Below are positions 1 through 10,083 of a stretch of DNA of 47,550 nucleotides, piece by piece. Numbering within the stretch: position 1 is the stretch's first letter; every line of letters starts with the position of its first letter. Both the position numbers and the translations under genes were made by a program. The stretch is from an uncultured Lachnospiraceae bacterium (GTDB lineage Bacteria > Bacillota_A > Clostridia > Lachnospirales > Lachnospiraceae): NCBI GenBank assembly GCA_902801585.1, contig CADCIU010000012.1, positions 1-47,550 on the forward strand, in the 5' to 3' direction. The notes below the pieces were generated by a model that was given only the letters and a program-made list of their open reading frames with translations, was not told the DNA's origin and searched no databases.

Positions 1-3000
1 AGCATACCGGACCGGGAAGAGTATAAATATATGGTGCCTGTAGAGGGTGATTATCTTCAGAAGATTGACGGAAGCTGCCCTCCGACACTGACACAGGCAC
101 AGGTCGATACCCTCAGCAAGGCGGCGCTCACCAGCGCGACGGATCCCAAGTACACGGGAGAGATCGACAACGAGATTCCCTGGACGCAGATCCACGTCAC
201 AAAATATGACGAGGGAAAACAGGTCAAGCTGGACGGCGCTGATTTCACACTTTACAAACAAGTTCTTCCCAAAGGAACAGATGGGGGAGAGCTCGCTTTT
301 GATGCCGCAAACTGTACGGTTGTGGGACAATACACTTCCGGAACATGGATCCATAATGATGTGGCACAGACCGGTGAATTCCAGACGGATATTCTGGAAA
401 ATGCGGACAATGTTGTCTATTGGCTGGTGGAGGACAAGGCTCCTGCGGGCTACACCATCAAAGATTCAGAGAATTATGTGCTCTTTCCAAACGAAGGGAC
501 AAACTATACAAACAATTCCAACGGCGGTAGATCGACGAAGGTATATCCGGGCGGCCTTAAGAAAAATACGATCAATTATTATGATGTAGAGAACGAACGG
601 GAGATAGGGCCTCAGGAACTGGACAACAGGGCTTATATCGAGTTCACCAAGTGGATGCAGAAGGAAGAGACAGCCGGCAGGCAGGATCTTGCAAGAAGTG
701 ACTTCAAGCTGATGCCCAATGCGACGTTTGAACTGTATGCTGTGAATGCATCTGACCACAACAAGGTCTATCTGCTCGATACGATCACCACCGGTGACGA
801 GAACCTGGTCGACGGAGGCCCCGCGACCGGATACGGCGTATCCCGTGCACTGGATGCCTGGGAGATCTTTAACCTGCTCGAAGAGAGATTCCCGGACCAG
901 CTGAGCAATATCATTACATACAAGAGCGCACCGGACTCCGGTTACGATGTAGACTATCCGTATGTCGTCGGCCCCGACGGGAACCCGACCCAAGATGCTC
1001 AGGGAAATCGGACCAAGATCAAGGGTACCTTCGTACTCAATGCAGTCCTGGTGGAGATCTCCGGCTCGTCCAAATATAATCTGGATCTGCACGACCACAA
1101 CCTGCAGATCACATTTATCCCCAGCTCCCTGAGCCTTGGCAACGACAAATACGCGGTGGCCGATCTTGAGCACAGCAGCGCGGGTTTCTGTGATCAGGCA
1201 GAAGGCATAAGGGATGATTACACTGCAAACGCTTCCGCTTCCGTTGCGATCGCAGACTATCTGGCTACTAATAACTCCGTTGTACTTCGCCATTTCGGTT
1301 ACGATCCCGAGCTGGCCGGCTATGAGCTTCTGCACGAAGATCTGGAGAATCTTCACAGTGATAACCCTTCCCTGTTTATCTCCAAGGAAGTCGCGTTCTC
1401 CCTTGAGCGGTTTAACGAGAGTACCGGAAAGTGGGAGTATTGGAGCCCGACGACGAACAAGAAGATTGGCAGTGCGGAGAGCTTTAAGACAGATGGAAAC
1501 GGCTACTCCTTTGCAGAAGGACTTGAGCCCGGCGAATACAGGGCTGTTATGACGACGCCGGCAGCAGGATACGAGAATTTCTACCCCGGCAAAGACTTTG
1601 CTTTCCACTTCACTGTGGTCGTGTCCGATAAGACGCAGGTCTTTACGACCTACAGCCCGTCCAGGCCGGAAGTGACGATCGAAAAGAAAGACACAAATGG
1701 GAATACCGTCGCGGCAGCAGCAACATTCTCGCTCAAGTCGAAGACCGGAACGACTTATAACCAGACGGCAGCGACAAGCGGCGGCACAGCCAGGTTCACA
1801 GTGCTGCCTGCGGATACCACATTTGTACTTACTGAGACGAGTGCACCGAACGGATTCACGAATGAGTATTTTGTCAATCTGTTCAAAAAGCAGAATCCGG
1901 ATTATGCGGCATTAGTCGACGGCAGCGGATACCCGCTCAGCTATGTGACAACATCGAAACCGAGCGGACTAAGCAGTATCGACGGTTCGAAACTGCACGA
2001 GAAGGTCATCGTGGATAAGGACTACAAGAAGGGCTTTTCCTTTACTATTCCGAATGTCAGGAATGTGAACCTGAAGCTGATCAAGTCCGATCTGCAAAAG
2101 AATCCGGTCAAATATCTGGCAGGCGCAGAGTTTGCCCTTTATTATCATGCATTTGATGACGACGCCTTTGATGCCGCAAGCGAAGAGCCATATGCAGTTC
2201 CCGCCTTCTCGGAAGGCGACGATGCTTGGATCAGAATTGACACGCTGACGACAGCAGGAAATGACGGCTGCGTCACAAAGAGCGGCCTTAAGCCCGGTAT
2301 CTACTATGCGGTGGAGACCAAAGCACCTGAACACTATGAGCTCAATACGGTCGGAAAGATGATCGTGATGACCGGCGGACTGGATCTCAAGATCAAAGAC
2401 CCGGGTGAGTCGGACAACTACTCGGTGAACAGAGAAGAAGCCGCAACAGGAGAGCTGGAATTTAAGGATCGGCCCCTGGTCAAAATGATCATTGACAAAG
2501 ATGTGGCGTTTGGCAGTATTCCTGCAAGGGATTACAGCTTCTCCTTCACACTGGCAGATGACAAAGGCAATGAGATGCTTCCGGAGACAGGCAAAGACAA
2601 GGCCTCGGGTACTGTGAAGAGCGACGGCACGATCGAAAAGACCCAGGCTGTGTTCAATGACCTGAAGCAGGGGACAACTTATTATCTGCAAGAGAATCCG
2701 GCAGAAGGATATATCATCAAAGAAGTGAAAGTCGGCGGCAGGACGTGTACTCCTGAGGAAGGCAAATATACGATCAAGATCCCTGCGTCGGATGCAGATG
2801 TGACTGTGGCGGTCACCAACACGCTTCTCGAGGGGCGCGTCAATATCTTCAAGTATGACGGCACAACAGCGGTTCCGCTGCCGGGTGCTTCCTTTGAAGT
2901 GCTTAGAGATGACAAAAAGACTGTCGTTTCCAAAGCAAAAGTAATTGACAACGGAGACGGAACTTACACAGCGGTCATTCCGCTCGAAAGCGCAGATGGC

Positions 3001-6000
3001 GGATCCTTCTATATTCACGAGGTCAAAGCACCTGAGATCGGGGGAAAGAAGTATTCCATCGATGAAGAAAACGCTTATATCAAAGTGGAAGATCTCCGGC
3101 CCGGACAGAACCGTGACTATAAGTTCTACGGCATCGACTCTCAGGACAATAAGTATGCACTGCCCAACTACGAAGGAATTGAGGTCGAGATCGTCAAATA
3201 CGGCGGTCTTCCGGAGGCCTCTGCGCTCACGAAGCTTAAGGGCGCCAGATTCCAGATGTACTACAAAACTTCTGACGGTGAATACTGGAACACATGGCAT
3301 CCCGCTGAAACCACAGATGAGCAGGGCAAGGCGAAATTCCTGATCCTCAAGGGATATGATTACGCGATCGCAGAGACCAATGACGTAGCAGGTTATGTCG
3401 GACTTTACGGAGTCTATGAGGGCGATACGGCGCTGACAACCACCACATCTTCCGACGGACGGACGCTCTATGTGCTCGGAAACAACTTTGACAACAACAA
3501 GACCTATTCATACACCGGCTACAATATTCCTTTCCTCAAATTGACCGTAGAAAAGGAAGATTTCAGCGGGACTGTGCAGAACCCCAACGTGGAATTCCAC
3601 GTCTATGAAGTTCCGAACGGTACGAATGAGACACTGACAGAAAAGGAAATCGACACGCTTGTTGAGGATGCTAAGGCTGCCAACAAGTATATTGAGGGAA
3701 AAACAGTCAGTTCGACCTATTCTAACGGACAGTATATCCGGCCCGGCAGGACCTATCTGGCAGTGGAAGACCATGCGATTGATGGTGAAGGTTCCGGTGT
3801 TACAGCGGATGACTACAGTATCATAAAAGAGGACTCACATGTCGTGTACTACAAGGTCTTCTCAGTACCTGAGAAAGACTACGAAAATGAGTACAAAGTC
3901 ACCTTTGTCAACAACAAAGGAAGCGCATCGATCGGTCTCACAAAATCAGTGGACCGGAGCCGTGTTGACAGCTTGACCATCAAAGAGGCAGAGCTGACCT
4001 ACACTCTGGCTCCGAACACTGTAAACGGCTATGCGCTTGACGCTTTTAAGCTTAACGATTCGGGACTTTCCGCAGAGCCCGGGAATGCAACTCTGTCCGA
4101 AGAGTGGTACGACATCACAGAAGTAATTGTCGGACAGGGAACAATGGATAAGTATCTGAAGGGGGCAAAAACCGACAAGGACTACGCCATTTATGCAACT
4201 GTCACTTTCGTCGGATTTGACGGCACAGAGTATACGGAGAATCCGGTCAATGTATCGGAAGGCAATATTTCTGTTAAACCGGCAAGTGCAGGAGGAGAGA
4301 AGATCAAATCCTTCTATGTGGAATACAGTTCCCCGGATCTGGTGACAGATACAGGATATGCGCTCGGACAGAACTTCAAAGCCGGAAATACGGTTGTAAA
4401 GGCGACTGTATTCAAACAGGAAAAGCCTGAAAACGGCGTCGTGACCTCTGTTAAGAAGATCATCGATCAAGCTGACGCGGCACTTACCTTTACACCCAGT
4501 GACTCCAGAGGAAACCAGCAGACACCTCGGACACTGACAGCCGAGGACGATGCGGAAACAGTAGTGGATGGAGCCAAGGCACCAAAGATCAAGTTTGATA
4601 AGACCGGACCTGATCAGGATGTACCGGTCGAGCTCGGATCTTCCGTCACTTACCGGCTTACTGTAAAGAATGTGACCGGAGAACCGCTTGACTTCACAGA
4701 TCCGATCATTGTGGATCTTCTGCCGCAGGGAATGGTAGTCGAGCAGGATACTGAGTTTGTGGAGGTAGTCGACAGACCGGGTACGATCGCCGCAAAACCT
4801 GCCGTGTCAACCGGATACGCAGGTGACAGCCAGTATGTCAATATCGTATTCGACGGGACGGTCGGCGACGGTGAATCAATTACCGTGGAGCTGACGGCAA
4901 CTGTAACAAACGCAGTGACCAATTACGGAACTGTGATGAGAAACTTTGCCTTCACGACCAGTAAAGAGGTCGGCGTTGCCACGAGCGATAATGCGACCGG
5001 CGCGGTCATCAGAGACGATGACGGCCTCTGGGCCAGTGAACTTGTCTCAATCGCAACAGCGCTGGACTGCAGCAGCAACCGCGCGCAGGCGCTCAAGGAT
5101 GCTCTCGGCGAGCAGGGTACATACGGCTACCTGGCAGACTGGCATGAGAACAACTGGGTCTCCGACAACCAGCTGGTCTGCGTCAAGGCGGAGTACGGAC
5201 CTGCAGACGGAGGCATATACCGCACAGACAAAGTGTCTGTCATTATCAATGATGAGAATGATGATGACCAGAGAAGAATGCATTATCAGCTCAATATCAA
5301 CAACCTCTCGCCAGGTAAGCGCACCAATCTGGTAGTCATGGATATTCTGCCGGTTGTGGGTGACCAGCGAATCAATAACACCGTAAGAGGATCCAATTGG
5401 CCGCTCTATTTTGACAAAATGGGGTCGGTAACGGTAAACGGTCAGGCATGCACGGATTATTCGGTCTATTACTACAGCGGAGACGCATCACAATTAACGG
5501 CCGGCGATATTGAATCACTGATCACAAGTTCCAAGTCCGATTGCCCTGCAGGGTGGAGTACGAATCAGCCTGAAAAAGCGACAGCTTTTATCGTGGCATT
5601 TAATTACGACCCCACAAATGCAGTTGAAACTTCGGACAGCAGAACAGTGGTCCTGGAAGGAAACAAGAGCGTTCAGATCGAGTACACGGCGCTCACGGAT
5701 TACCGCGAGGCAGAAGATCTCAATGAGATCGTCTTTACAAACGCGGCCAATGACTTCAACTTCGGTTTCAGCACTTTCTCACCGCCCAGTACGGCGGACA
5801 AAGCGAGAAGCAACGAACCTCTGGGCAGCAACCAGGTGGAAGTAACGATCGCACCTCCCAAGGTCAAGGTGGGCGGCGATGTCTGGATCGACGCGGACGA
5901 CAACGGCTGGCAGGATGACGGAGACCAGAGCTGGTATCTCGGTTTTGACATAGTCAAGGCACTGATCAATGATCTGAGCGTGAAGATCAACATCTCGGAT

Positions 6001-8778
6001 CAGAAGAATTTCAGTGTCTCCGGGACAAGAGACGGTTCGTTCTCAGAGACAGGCACAGGTCCGAACTATGGAATCGCACACTTTGAGTTCGATGAGCTCA
6101 CGGCAGCCAAGCTCAGAAACAACAGCACGGATTATGTGAATTGGAATGACGGAACAGCAGGCAGACTGATCGGCAAGAATCCCTATACTTATTTTGTGGA
6201 TATCAACTATAAGGGCAGCACCTTCACCAAGACGGGGAACAATGTAGATCCCAGAGGATCCTATGTACCCGGAAACATTCCCGAGAATGATCAGAAAGAC
6301 GATAACTTTGAGGGCTCTGAATCTTCCTATAGGACAGAGCAGTTCTTCCTGCATCAGACAAAGGATGAATTCGATATGACCAAGGATATCGGCTACAATC
6401 TCAAGCGCAGGCTGGAACTGACGAAGGTCAGCCGGGTTGACGGAAAACCTGTGAAGGGCGCGGAGTTTACGATCTACGGTCCGTTTGAACACGATACCGG
6501 CAAGGATCAGGAACTCAGTGACAGCAACAAAGCAGGTGTGCTGACAACAGGCACGGACGGCAAAGCAGAGAAATCCGGACTCCAGTTCTTCAAGGAGTAC
6601 GTGATCGTTGAGACGAAGGCAGTCAATGGCTTCAGCATTGAAGGAGCGCTGGCGGAAGGCACCAACATCCTAAAACTCGGGGAAGGCAAATGGCTTCTGA
6701 AGGTGCCCGGATTTAAGGCATCGATCCCCGAAGATACAGGCTATGTGGACGCCGTCACTGTCCGTGATCCCGAAAACATTGAAGTGGAAGTCGAAAAGAC
6801 CTGGGACGATGAAGAGGATACTTACAAGACCAGGCCTCTTTCGATCGAAGTTATGCTCTATACGGATGAAAAGTGCACCACAGAGGCAAAATATGCCAAC
6901 GGAAATCCTGTTGAGAAGAAAACATTAGACAAAAACAACAGCTGGAAAGCGAAGTGGACGGACCTGCCCAGATATAAGGTGGAAAAAGACTCCGAGGGCA
7001 ATGAGACAGAGACCGAGATCGTCTACTATGCGAAAGAAACACTGCCAGGCGGAAGCGAACTCAAGGGCTATAATGTCACGATCGAGAGGGATAAAGAGAC
7101 ATCGACCGGCAAACAGTCGCTGACGATCACGAACACCCCGGTCGAGACCGGACTGGATGTCTCCAAGGAGTGGGATGATGACGCTGCTCAGATCGCCGCT
7201 TCTGTGACCGCAGTCACCTTCCGGATCGAGAAATCACTTGACGGAAATATATGGTCGGAGGTGATAAAGAAGGAGGAACCGGTCACTCTGACACTTGAGA
7301 GAAAGCCCGGCGAAGTCTTTGGCACAGGATCCGTAGACGGTCTTCCCGCCTATGATGAAAACAGTAACCCGTATACATACCGCGCGGTGGAGATCTCCAT
7401 TACGGTAGACGGCAATACAGTTGAAGTCAAAGATGGCAAGGTGGGCGGCTACGAAGTCACCGAAAAACACACGCCGGGATCCGATGATCCGGCAGGGGAA
7501 GCTGTCGCAAGAGATTTGTCAGAGATCAAAAATACTCTGATCCGCGGCAAACTTGCAGTGGAAAAGGAGTGGACGGACGATGATGATGTCCACAAGGTCA
7601 GACCCGCCGAGATCACGATCCTGCTCAAAGCGGAAGCGGACGGCAAAAAGATTGAAGGGATCGCAGACAGCACAGTCCTGAACGAGGCGAACGGATGGGC
7701 TGACGATCAGACTTGGAACAGGGTTCCGGTTTATGACGCAGCAGGCAATCCGATCACCTATACTTTCACGGAACCGACTTCCGGCGATTACAAAGCATAT
7801 GTGAGCGCAGGAGAAGAGGCCGAGAAGGAAGGCGCCGAAGGCTCTGTGCAGATCGACAGTTCAAACAGTTCTGAAGATCCGGTGAGGGTCAGGTTCAGAA
7901 ACGAACTGATCACGACAAACTTCAGCGTCGAGAAGCGGTTTGAAGGCGACACGCTCGACATCAGCAGTGAGGTCAAAGCTGTAACAGTCAAACTGCAGAG
8001 AACGACCGGCTCCGAATGGGAAGATGTTGAGGGTACGGCCCAGCCCGCATCTTACGACCTGACTCCCGAGAACAACTGGAAGCATACCTGGGAAGGACTT
8101 CTCAAGTTCGACAAGGACGGAAATGCCTATAAGTACAGAGCTGTCGAAGTGAGCATCACAACCGGCAGCGGGGTCCGCAAGGTCACATACGGGAAGGATG
8201 AAACGACCGGTACTGTGACAGCGTACGAGTACACGTCTGTCACAGATGGCTCAGAAAAAGACGGCTATAGGACCATGATCACAAACAAAGTGATCACGGG
8301 ATCCCTTGAGGTCTCCAAAGACTGGACGGTCAGCAATGACAATCGCAGGCCGTGGTCGATCGAAATCGCACTGAAAACGACCTTGAAGGGTGAAGAGATC
8401 AAAATCAAGGGAGTGAAGTATTCGACGAAGCTGAGCAAAGCAAACGGCTGGACAGATCGGAAAACGTGGGCGGAGGTGCCGGTTTGCGACGCAGATGGCA
8501 ATCGGATCACTTACACTCTGACAGAGCCTGAGAATGAGAGATATAATGCAAGCTATAGGATCGTCTACAAAGGCAGTGCGGTCGATGAAGGCAAAGGCAG
8601 GACGCTCAATACGCAAATCCATGCGGGAGAATCCGTGGAAGCGGTCTTCAGCAACACGCTGATCCCTCCGCCGCCGAACAGAACCGGAGACGAAGCGCCG
8701 CTCGGAGTCCTTGGCATCCTGCTCGCAGCCGGTGCCGCCGGTCTTGGATTTGTTCTCTACAGGAGACGGCGCAGGTAA
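1..8778 (+). CDS. Giant Cna-B-domain cell-surface protein, 5'-truncated by window edge
   Basis: The reading frame is open from the first base, so the N-terminus and signal peptide lie outside the window; about 2,925 codons are visible. The visible part is a string of immunoglobulin-like domains of the kind found in Gram-positive adhesins and pilins. A DUF11-like domain lies near nt 4600-4920 and an SdrD-B-like segment (VGGDVWIDADDNGWQDDGD) near nt 5866-5925. SpaA-like Cna-B domains lie near nt 2830 and 6410. Five C-terminal Cna-B repeats each open with a V-x-K-x-W/F signature, near nt 6781, 7153, 7552, 7921 and 8308. The protein ends with PPPNRTGDE, a hydrophobic segment and RRRRR, the layout of a sortase substrate, but the pentapeptide is PNRTG, not LPxTG. 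Such domains usually carry Lys-Asn/Asp isopeptide bonds and serve in adhesion. Wall anchoring and adhesion are inferred; the ligand is unknown. A terminator follows at 8838-8869. Confidence 0.9.
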   Translation, partial: SIPDREEYKYMVPVEGDYLQKIDGSCPPTLTQAQVDTLSKAALTSATDPKYTGEIDNEIPWTQIHVTKYDEGKQVKLDGADFTLYKQVLPKGTDGGELAFDAANCTVVGQYTSGTWIHNDVAQTGEFQTDILENADNVVYWLVEDKAPAGYTIKDSENYVLFPNEGTNYTNNSNGGRSTKVYPGGLKKNTINYYDVENEREIGPQELDNRAYIEFTKWMQKEETAGRQDLARSDFKLMPNATFELYAVNASDHNKVYLLDTITTGDENLVDGGPATGYGVSRALDAWEIFNLLEERFPDQLSNIITYKSAPDSGYDVDYPYVVGPDGNPTQDAQGNRTKIKGTFVLNAVLVEISGSSKYNLDLHDHNLQITFIPSSLSLGNDKYAVADLEHSSAGFCDQAEGIRDDYTANASASVAIADYLATNNSVVLRHFGYDPELAGYELLHEDLENLHSDNPSLFISKEVAFSLERFNESTGKWEYWSPTTNKKIGSAESFKTDGNGYSFAEGLEPGEYRAVMTTPAAGYENFYPGKDFAFHFTVVVSDKTQVFTTYSPSRPEVTIEKKDTNGNTVAAAATFSLKSKTGTTYNQTAATSGGTARFTVLPADTTFVLTETSAPNGFTNEYFVNLFKKQNPDYAALVDGSGYPLSYVTTSKPSGLSSIDGSKLHEKVIVDKDYKKGFSFTIPNVRNVNLKLIKSDLQKNPVKYLAGAEFALYYHAFDDDAFDAASEEPYAVPAFSEGDDAWIRIDTLTTAGNDGCVTKSGLKPGIYYAVETKAPEHYELNTVGKMIVMTGGLDLKIKDPGESDNYSVNREEAATGELEFKDRPLVKMIIDKDVAFGSIPARDYSFSFTLADDKGNEMLPETGKDKASGTVKSDGTIEKTQAVFNDLKQGTTYYLQENPAEGYIIKEVKVGGRTCTPEEGKYTIKIPASDADVTVAVTNTLLEGRVNIFKYDGTTAVPLPGASFEVLRDDKKTVVSKAKVIDNGDGTYTAVIPLESADGGSFYIHEVKAPEIGGKKYSIDEENAYIKVEDLRPGQNRDYKFYGIDSQDNKYALPNYEGIEVEIVKYGGLPEASALTKLKGARFQMYYKTSDGEYWNTWHPAETTDEQGKAKFLILKGYDYAIAETNDVAGYVGLYGVYEGDTALTTTTSSDGRTLYVLGNNFDNNKTYSYTGYNIPFLKLTVEKEDFSGTVQNPNVEFHVYEVPNGTNETLTEKEIDTLVEDAKAANKYIEGKTVSSTYSNGQYIRPGRTYLAVEDHAIDGEGSGVTADDYSIIKEDSHVVYYKVFSVPEKDYENEYKVTFVNNKGSASIGLTKSVDRSRVDSLTIKEAELTYTLAPNTVNGYALDAFKLNDSGLSAEPGNATLSEEWYDITEVIVGQGTMDKYLKGAKTDKDYAIYATVTFVGFDGTEYTENPVNVSEGNISVKPASAGGEKIKSFYVEYSSPDLVTDTGYALGQNFKAGNTVVKATVFKQEKPENGVVTSVKKIIDQADAALTFTPSDSRGNQQTPRTLTAEDDAETVVDGAKAPKIKFDKTGPDQDVPVELGSSVTYRLTVKNVTGEPLDFTDPIIVDLLPQGMVVEQDTEFVEVVDRPGTIAAKPAVSTGYAGDSQYVNIVFDGTVGDGESITVELTATVTNAVTNYGTVMRNFAFTTSKEVGVATSDNATGAVIRDDDGLWASELVSIATALDCSSNRAQALKDALGEQGTYGYLADWHENNWVSDNQLVCVKAEYGPADGGIYRTDKVSVIINDENDDDQRRMHYQLNINNLSPGKRTNLVVMDILPVVGDQRINNTVRGSNWPLYFDKMGSVTVNGQACTDYSVYYYSGDASQLTAGDIESLITSSKSDCPAGWSTNQPEKATAFIVAFNYDPTNAVETSDSRTVVLEGNKSVQIEYTALTDYREAEDLNEIVFTNAANDFNFGFSTFSPPSTADKARSNEPLGSNQVEVTIAPPKVKVGGDVWIDADDNGWQDDGDQSWYLGFDIVKALINDLSVKINISDQKNFSVSGTRDGSFSETGTGPNYGIAHFEFDELTAAKLRNNSTDYVNWNDGTAGRLIGKNPYTYFVDINYKGSTFTKTGNNVDPRGSYVPGNIPENDQKDDNFEGSESSYRTEQFFLHQTKDEFDMTKDIGYNLKRRLELTKVSRVDGKPVKGAEFTIYGPFEHDTGKDQELSDSNKAGVLTTGTDGKAEKSGLQFFKEYVIVETKAVNGFSIEGALAEGTNILKLGEGKWLLKVPGFKASIPEDTGYVDAVTVRDPENIEVEVEKTWDDEEDTYKTRPLSIEVMLYTDEKCTTEAKYANGNPVEKKTLDKNNSWKAKWTDLPRYKVEKDSEGNETETEIVYYAKETLPGGSELKGYNVTIERDKETSTGKQSLTITNTPVETGLDVSKEWDDDAAQIAASVTAVTFRIEKSLDGNIWSEVIKKEEPVTLTLERKPGEVFGTGSVDGLPAYDENSNPYTYRAVEISITVDGNTVEVKDGKVGGYEVTEKHTPGSDDPAGEAVARDLSEIKNTLIRGKLAVEKEWTDDDDVHKVRPAEITILLKAEADGKKIEGIADSTVLNEANGWADDQTWNRVPVYDAAGNPITYTFTEPTSGDYKAYVSAGEEAEKEGAEGSVQIDSSNSSEDPVRVRFRNELITTNFSVEKRFEGDTLDISSEVKAVTVKLQRTTGSEWEDVEGTAQPASYDLTPENNWKHTWEGLLKFDKDGNAYKYRAVEVSITTGSGVRKVTYGKDETTGTVTAYEYTSVTDGSEKDGYRTMITNKVITGSLEVSKDWTVSNDNRRPWSIEIALKTTLKGEEIKIKGVKYSTKLSKANGWTDRKTWAEVPVCDADGNRITYTLTEPENERYNASYRIVYKGSAVDEGKGRTLNTQIHAGESVEAVFSNTLIPPPPNRTGDEAPLGVLGILLAAGAAGLGFVLYRRRRR

Positions 8779-8785
8779 TTTTAGT

Positions 8786-8813
8786 TTTACTCTGTTTGGA
8801 TTTGATCTATAAT
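8786..8813 (+). promoter_or_regulatory. Possible promoter upstream of the pyridoxal kinase gene
   Basis: TTTACT at 8786-8791 and a perfect TATAAT at 8808-8813 are separated by 16 bases. The -10 is good and the -35 is weak. The placement is odd, because the hairpin terminator at 8838-8869 lies between it and the start codon at 8900. It may be chance, or it may give a short attenuated leader. Confidence 0.35.
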
Positions 8814-8837
8814 TAAGTTAACATGATCATCATGATC

Positions 8838-8869
8838 GAGGGGAGGAGCCTCACGGCTTCTCCCCTTTT
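8838..8869 (+). terminator. Rho-independent terminator after the surface protein
   Basis: The stem GGGGAGGAGCC (8840-8850) pairs with GGCTTCTCCCC (8855-8865) around a TCAC loop, with one G-U pair. TTTT follows. It ends the giant surface-protein transcript. Confidence 0.75.
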
Positions 8870-8899
8870 GAATCTTAGGGAGGAAGCAGAAGAGGGAAG

Positions 8900-9739
8900 A
8901 TGAAGAGAATTCTAACGATCCAGGATATTTCATGCTTTGGCAGATGCTCGACCACGATCGCCCTGCCGGTTCTCTCTGCGATGGGAATTGAGACCACAGT
9001 GCTTCCGACAGCGATCCTCTCAACACATACCATGTTCAAGGATTACATAAAGAGGGACCTCACAGATACGATCCTTCCCTTCGCAAAGCAGTGGAAAGAC
9101 AACGGAATTTCCTTCGATGCGATCTATACCGGGTATCTGGGGACTGCCAAAGATATCGAACTGGTCATGAACGTGATCGACCTGTTCAGAAATAAGGATA
9201 CGCTTCTGTTTGTGGATCCCGTATTCGGAGATCACGGAAGAACTTATGCGGGAATCACTGAAGACTACGCAGCACACTGCGCACAGCTGTGCGGAAAGGC
9301 AGATTTTGCCGTTCCCAACATAACAGAGGCATGCCTCATGACCGGTACGGAATATAAGGAGGAGTACGACGAAGACTATATTGTGAAACTGGCGGATCGT
9401 GTATGCGGCCTCGGAGCTGCCGCTGCGATCGTGACGGGCGTTTCCTATTCCGGCGGCAAGATCGGATACTATGGGCTGAACCGGAAGTCCGGGAAGACTT
9501 TTTCATATCAGAACCAAAAGATCGACGTCTCTTATCACGGAACGGGAGATCTCTTCTCTGCGGCGGCTGCAGGCGCGCTGGTCTGCGGAAAGGAGTCGGA
9601 AAACGCATTCATGATTGCTGCGGACTATACAGCGGAGACGATCAGAGTGACCAAAGAGGATTCCGATGACCCTCGCTTCGGCATTCATTTTGAATCGACG
9701 ATCCCTGACCTTATCAGGATCATGGGAAATAATTTATAA
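8900..9739 (+). CDS. Pyridoxal/pyridoxamine kinase (PdxK/PdxY family)
   Basis: This 279-residue protein of the ribokinase-like superfamily phosphorylates the 5'-hydroxyl of vitamin B6 vitamers with ATP, in the salvage route to pyridoxal phosphate in the cytoplasm. The N-terminal ILTIQDISCFGRCSTT is the substrate-binding strand and loop typical of pyridoxal kinases. The C-terminal HGTGDLFSAA motif holds the anion hole and catalytic Asp (D217). The length is normal for the family. The start is the first ATG of the frame, with a GAGGG element a few bases upstream. It stands alone, with a terminator before it and tRNA genes after it. PdxK and PdxY cannot be told apart by eye, so no symbol is given. 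Clostridial homologues are usually called pyridoxamine kinase. Confidence 0.9.
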   Translation: MKRILTIQDISCFGRCSTTIALPVLSAMGIETTVLPTAILSTHTMFKDYIKRDLTDTILPFAKQWKDNGISFDAIYTGYLGTAKDIELVMNVIDLFRNKDTLLFVDPVFGDHGRTYAGITEDYAAHCAQLCGKADFAVPNITEACLMTGTEYKEEYDEDYIVKLADRVCGLGAAAAIVTGVSYSGGKIGYYGLNRKSGKTFSYQNQKIDVSYHGTGDLFSAAAAGALVCGKESENAFMIAADYTAETIRVTKEDSDDPRFGIHFESTIPDLIRIMGNNL

Positions 9740-9746
9740 AAATGAA

Positions 9747-9775
9747 TTGACATATCAATTCAGATGTAATAATAT
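9747..9775 (+). promoter_or_regulatory. Promoter of the tRNA-Val pair
   Basis: A consensus TTGACA (9747-9752) is followed after 17 bases by TAATAT (9770-9775); TATACT at 9773-9778, with a 20-base spacer, is an alternative -10. The -35 sits inside an inverted repeat, TGAATTG-N6-CAATTCA. The first tRNA begins about 48 bases after the -10. Confidence 0.65.
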
Positions 9776-9822
9776 ACTAAGGTACTCTGAAGGCGACATC
9801 AGAGAGAATCGCACAGGGTCAA

Positions 9823-9896
9823 GGAACCGTAGCTCAGCTGGGATGAGCGTTCGCCTCACACGCGAGAGGTCACGGGTTCGAGCCCCGTCGGTTCCA
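9823..9896 (+). tRNA. tRNA-Val (anticodon CAC)
   Basis: A full cloverleaf can be drawn. The acceptor GGAACCG pairs with CGGTTCC, the D arm GCTC pairs with GAGC, and the anticodon stem is TTCGC/GCGAG with loop CTCACAC, giving anticodon CAC (reads GUG). The T arm ACGGG-TTCGAGC-CCCGT is regular. The discriminator is A and the 3' CCA is not encoded. Confidence 0.95.
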
Positions 9897-9925
9897 TTGT
9901 CTGCCGGGAGGCGGAATTTTAATAC

Positions 9926-9999
9926 GGAACCGTAGCTCAGCTGGGATGAGCGTCCGCTTGACGTGCGGGAGGTCATGGGTTCGAGCCCCGTCGGTTCCA
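9926..9999 (+). tRNA. tRNA-Val (anticodon GAC)
   Basis: It matches the preceding tRNA-Val except in the anticodon arm and one T-stem base. The anticodon stem TCCGC/GCGGG carries loop TTGACGT, giving anticodon GAC (reads GUC and GUU). CCA is not encoded. The near-identity points to a tandem duplication followed by anticodon divergence. It is probably cotranscribed with the upstream tRNA. Confidence 0.95.
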
Positions 10000-10004
10000 C
10001 TTGT

Positions 10005-10043
10005 AACAGGCTGCTTTTCGAAGGATTTGCAGCCTGTTTTTAT
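10005..10043 (+). terminator. Terminator of the tRNA-Val operon
   Basis: The stem AACAGGCTGC (10005-10014) pairs perfectly with GCAGCCTGTT (10029-10038) around a 14-base loop. A T-rich tail follows. Confidence 0.8.
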
Positions 10044-10083
10044 TAGCAGATTCACAGACTTATTAGGACGGGAGGCTTCCATT

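Noticed and set aside
9946..10083. N-terminal extension of the family 2 glycosyltransferase into the tRNA-Val(GAC) gene
   Set aside because: The frame happens to be open through the tRNA and its terminator. The ATG at 10084 has a good ribosome binding site and gives the normal protein.
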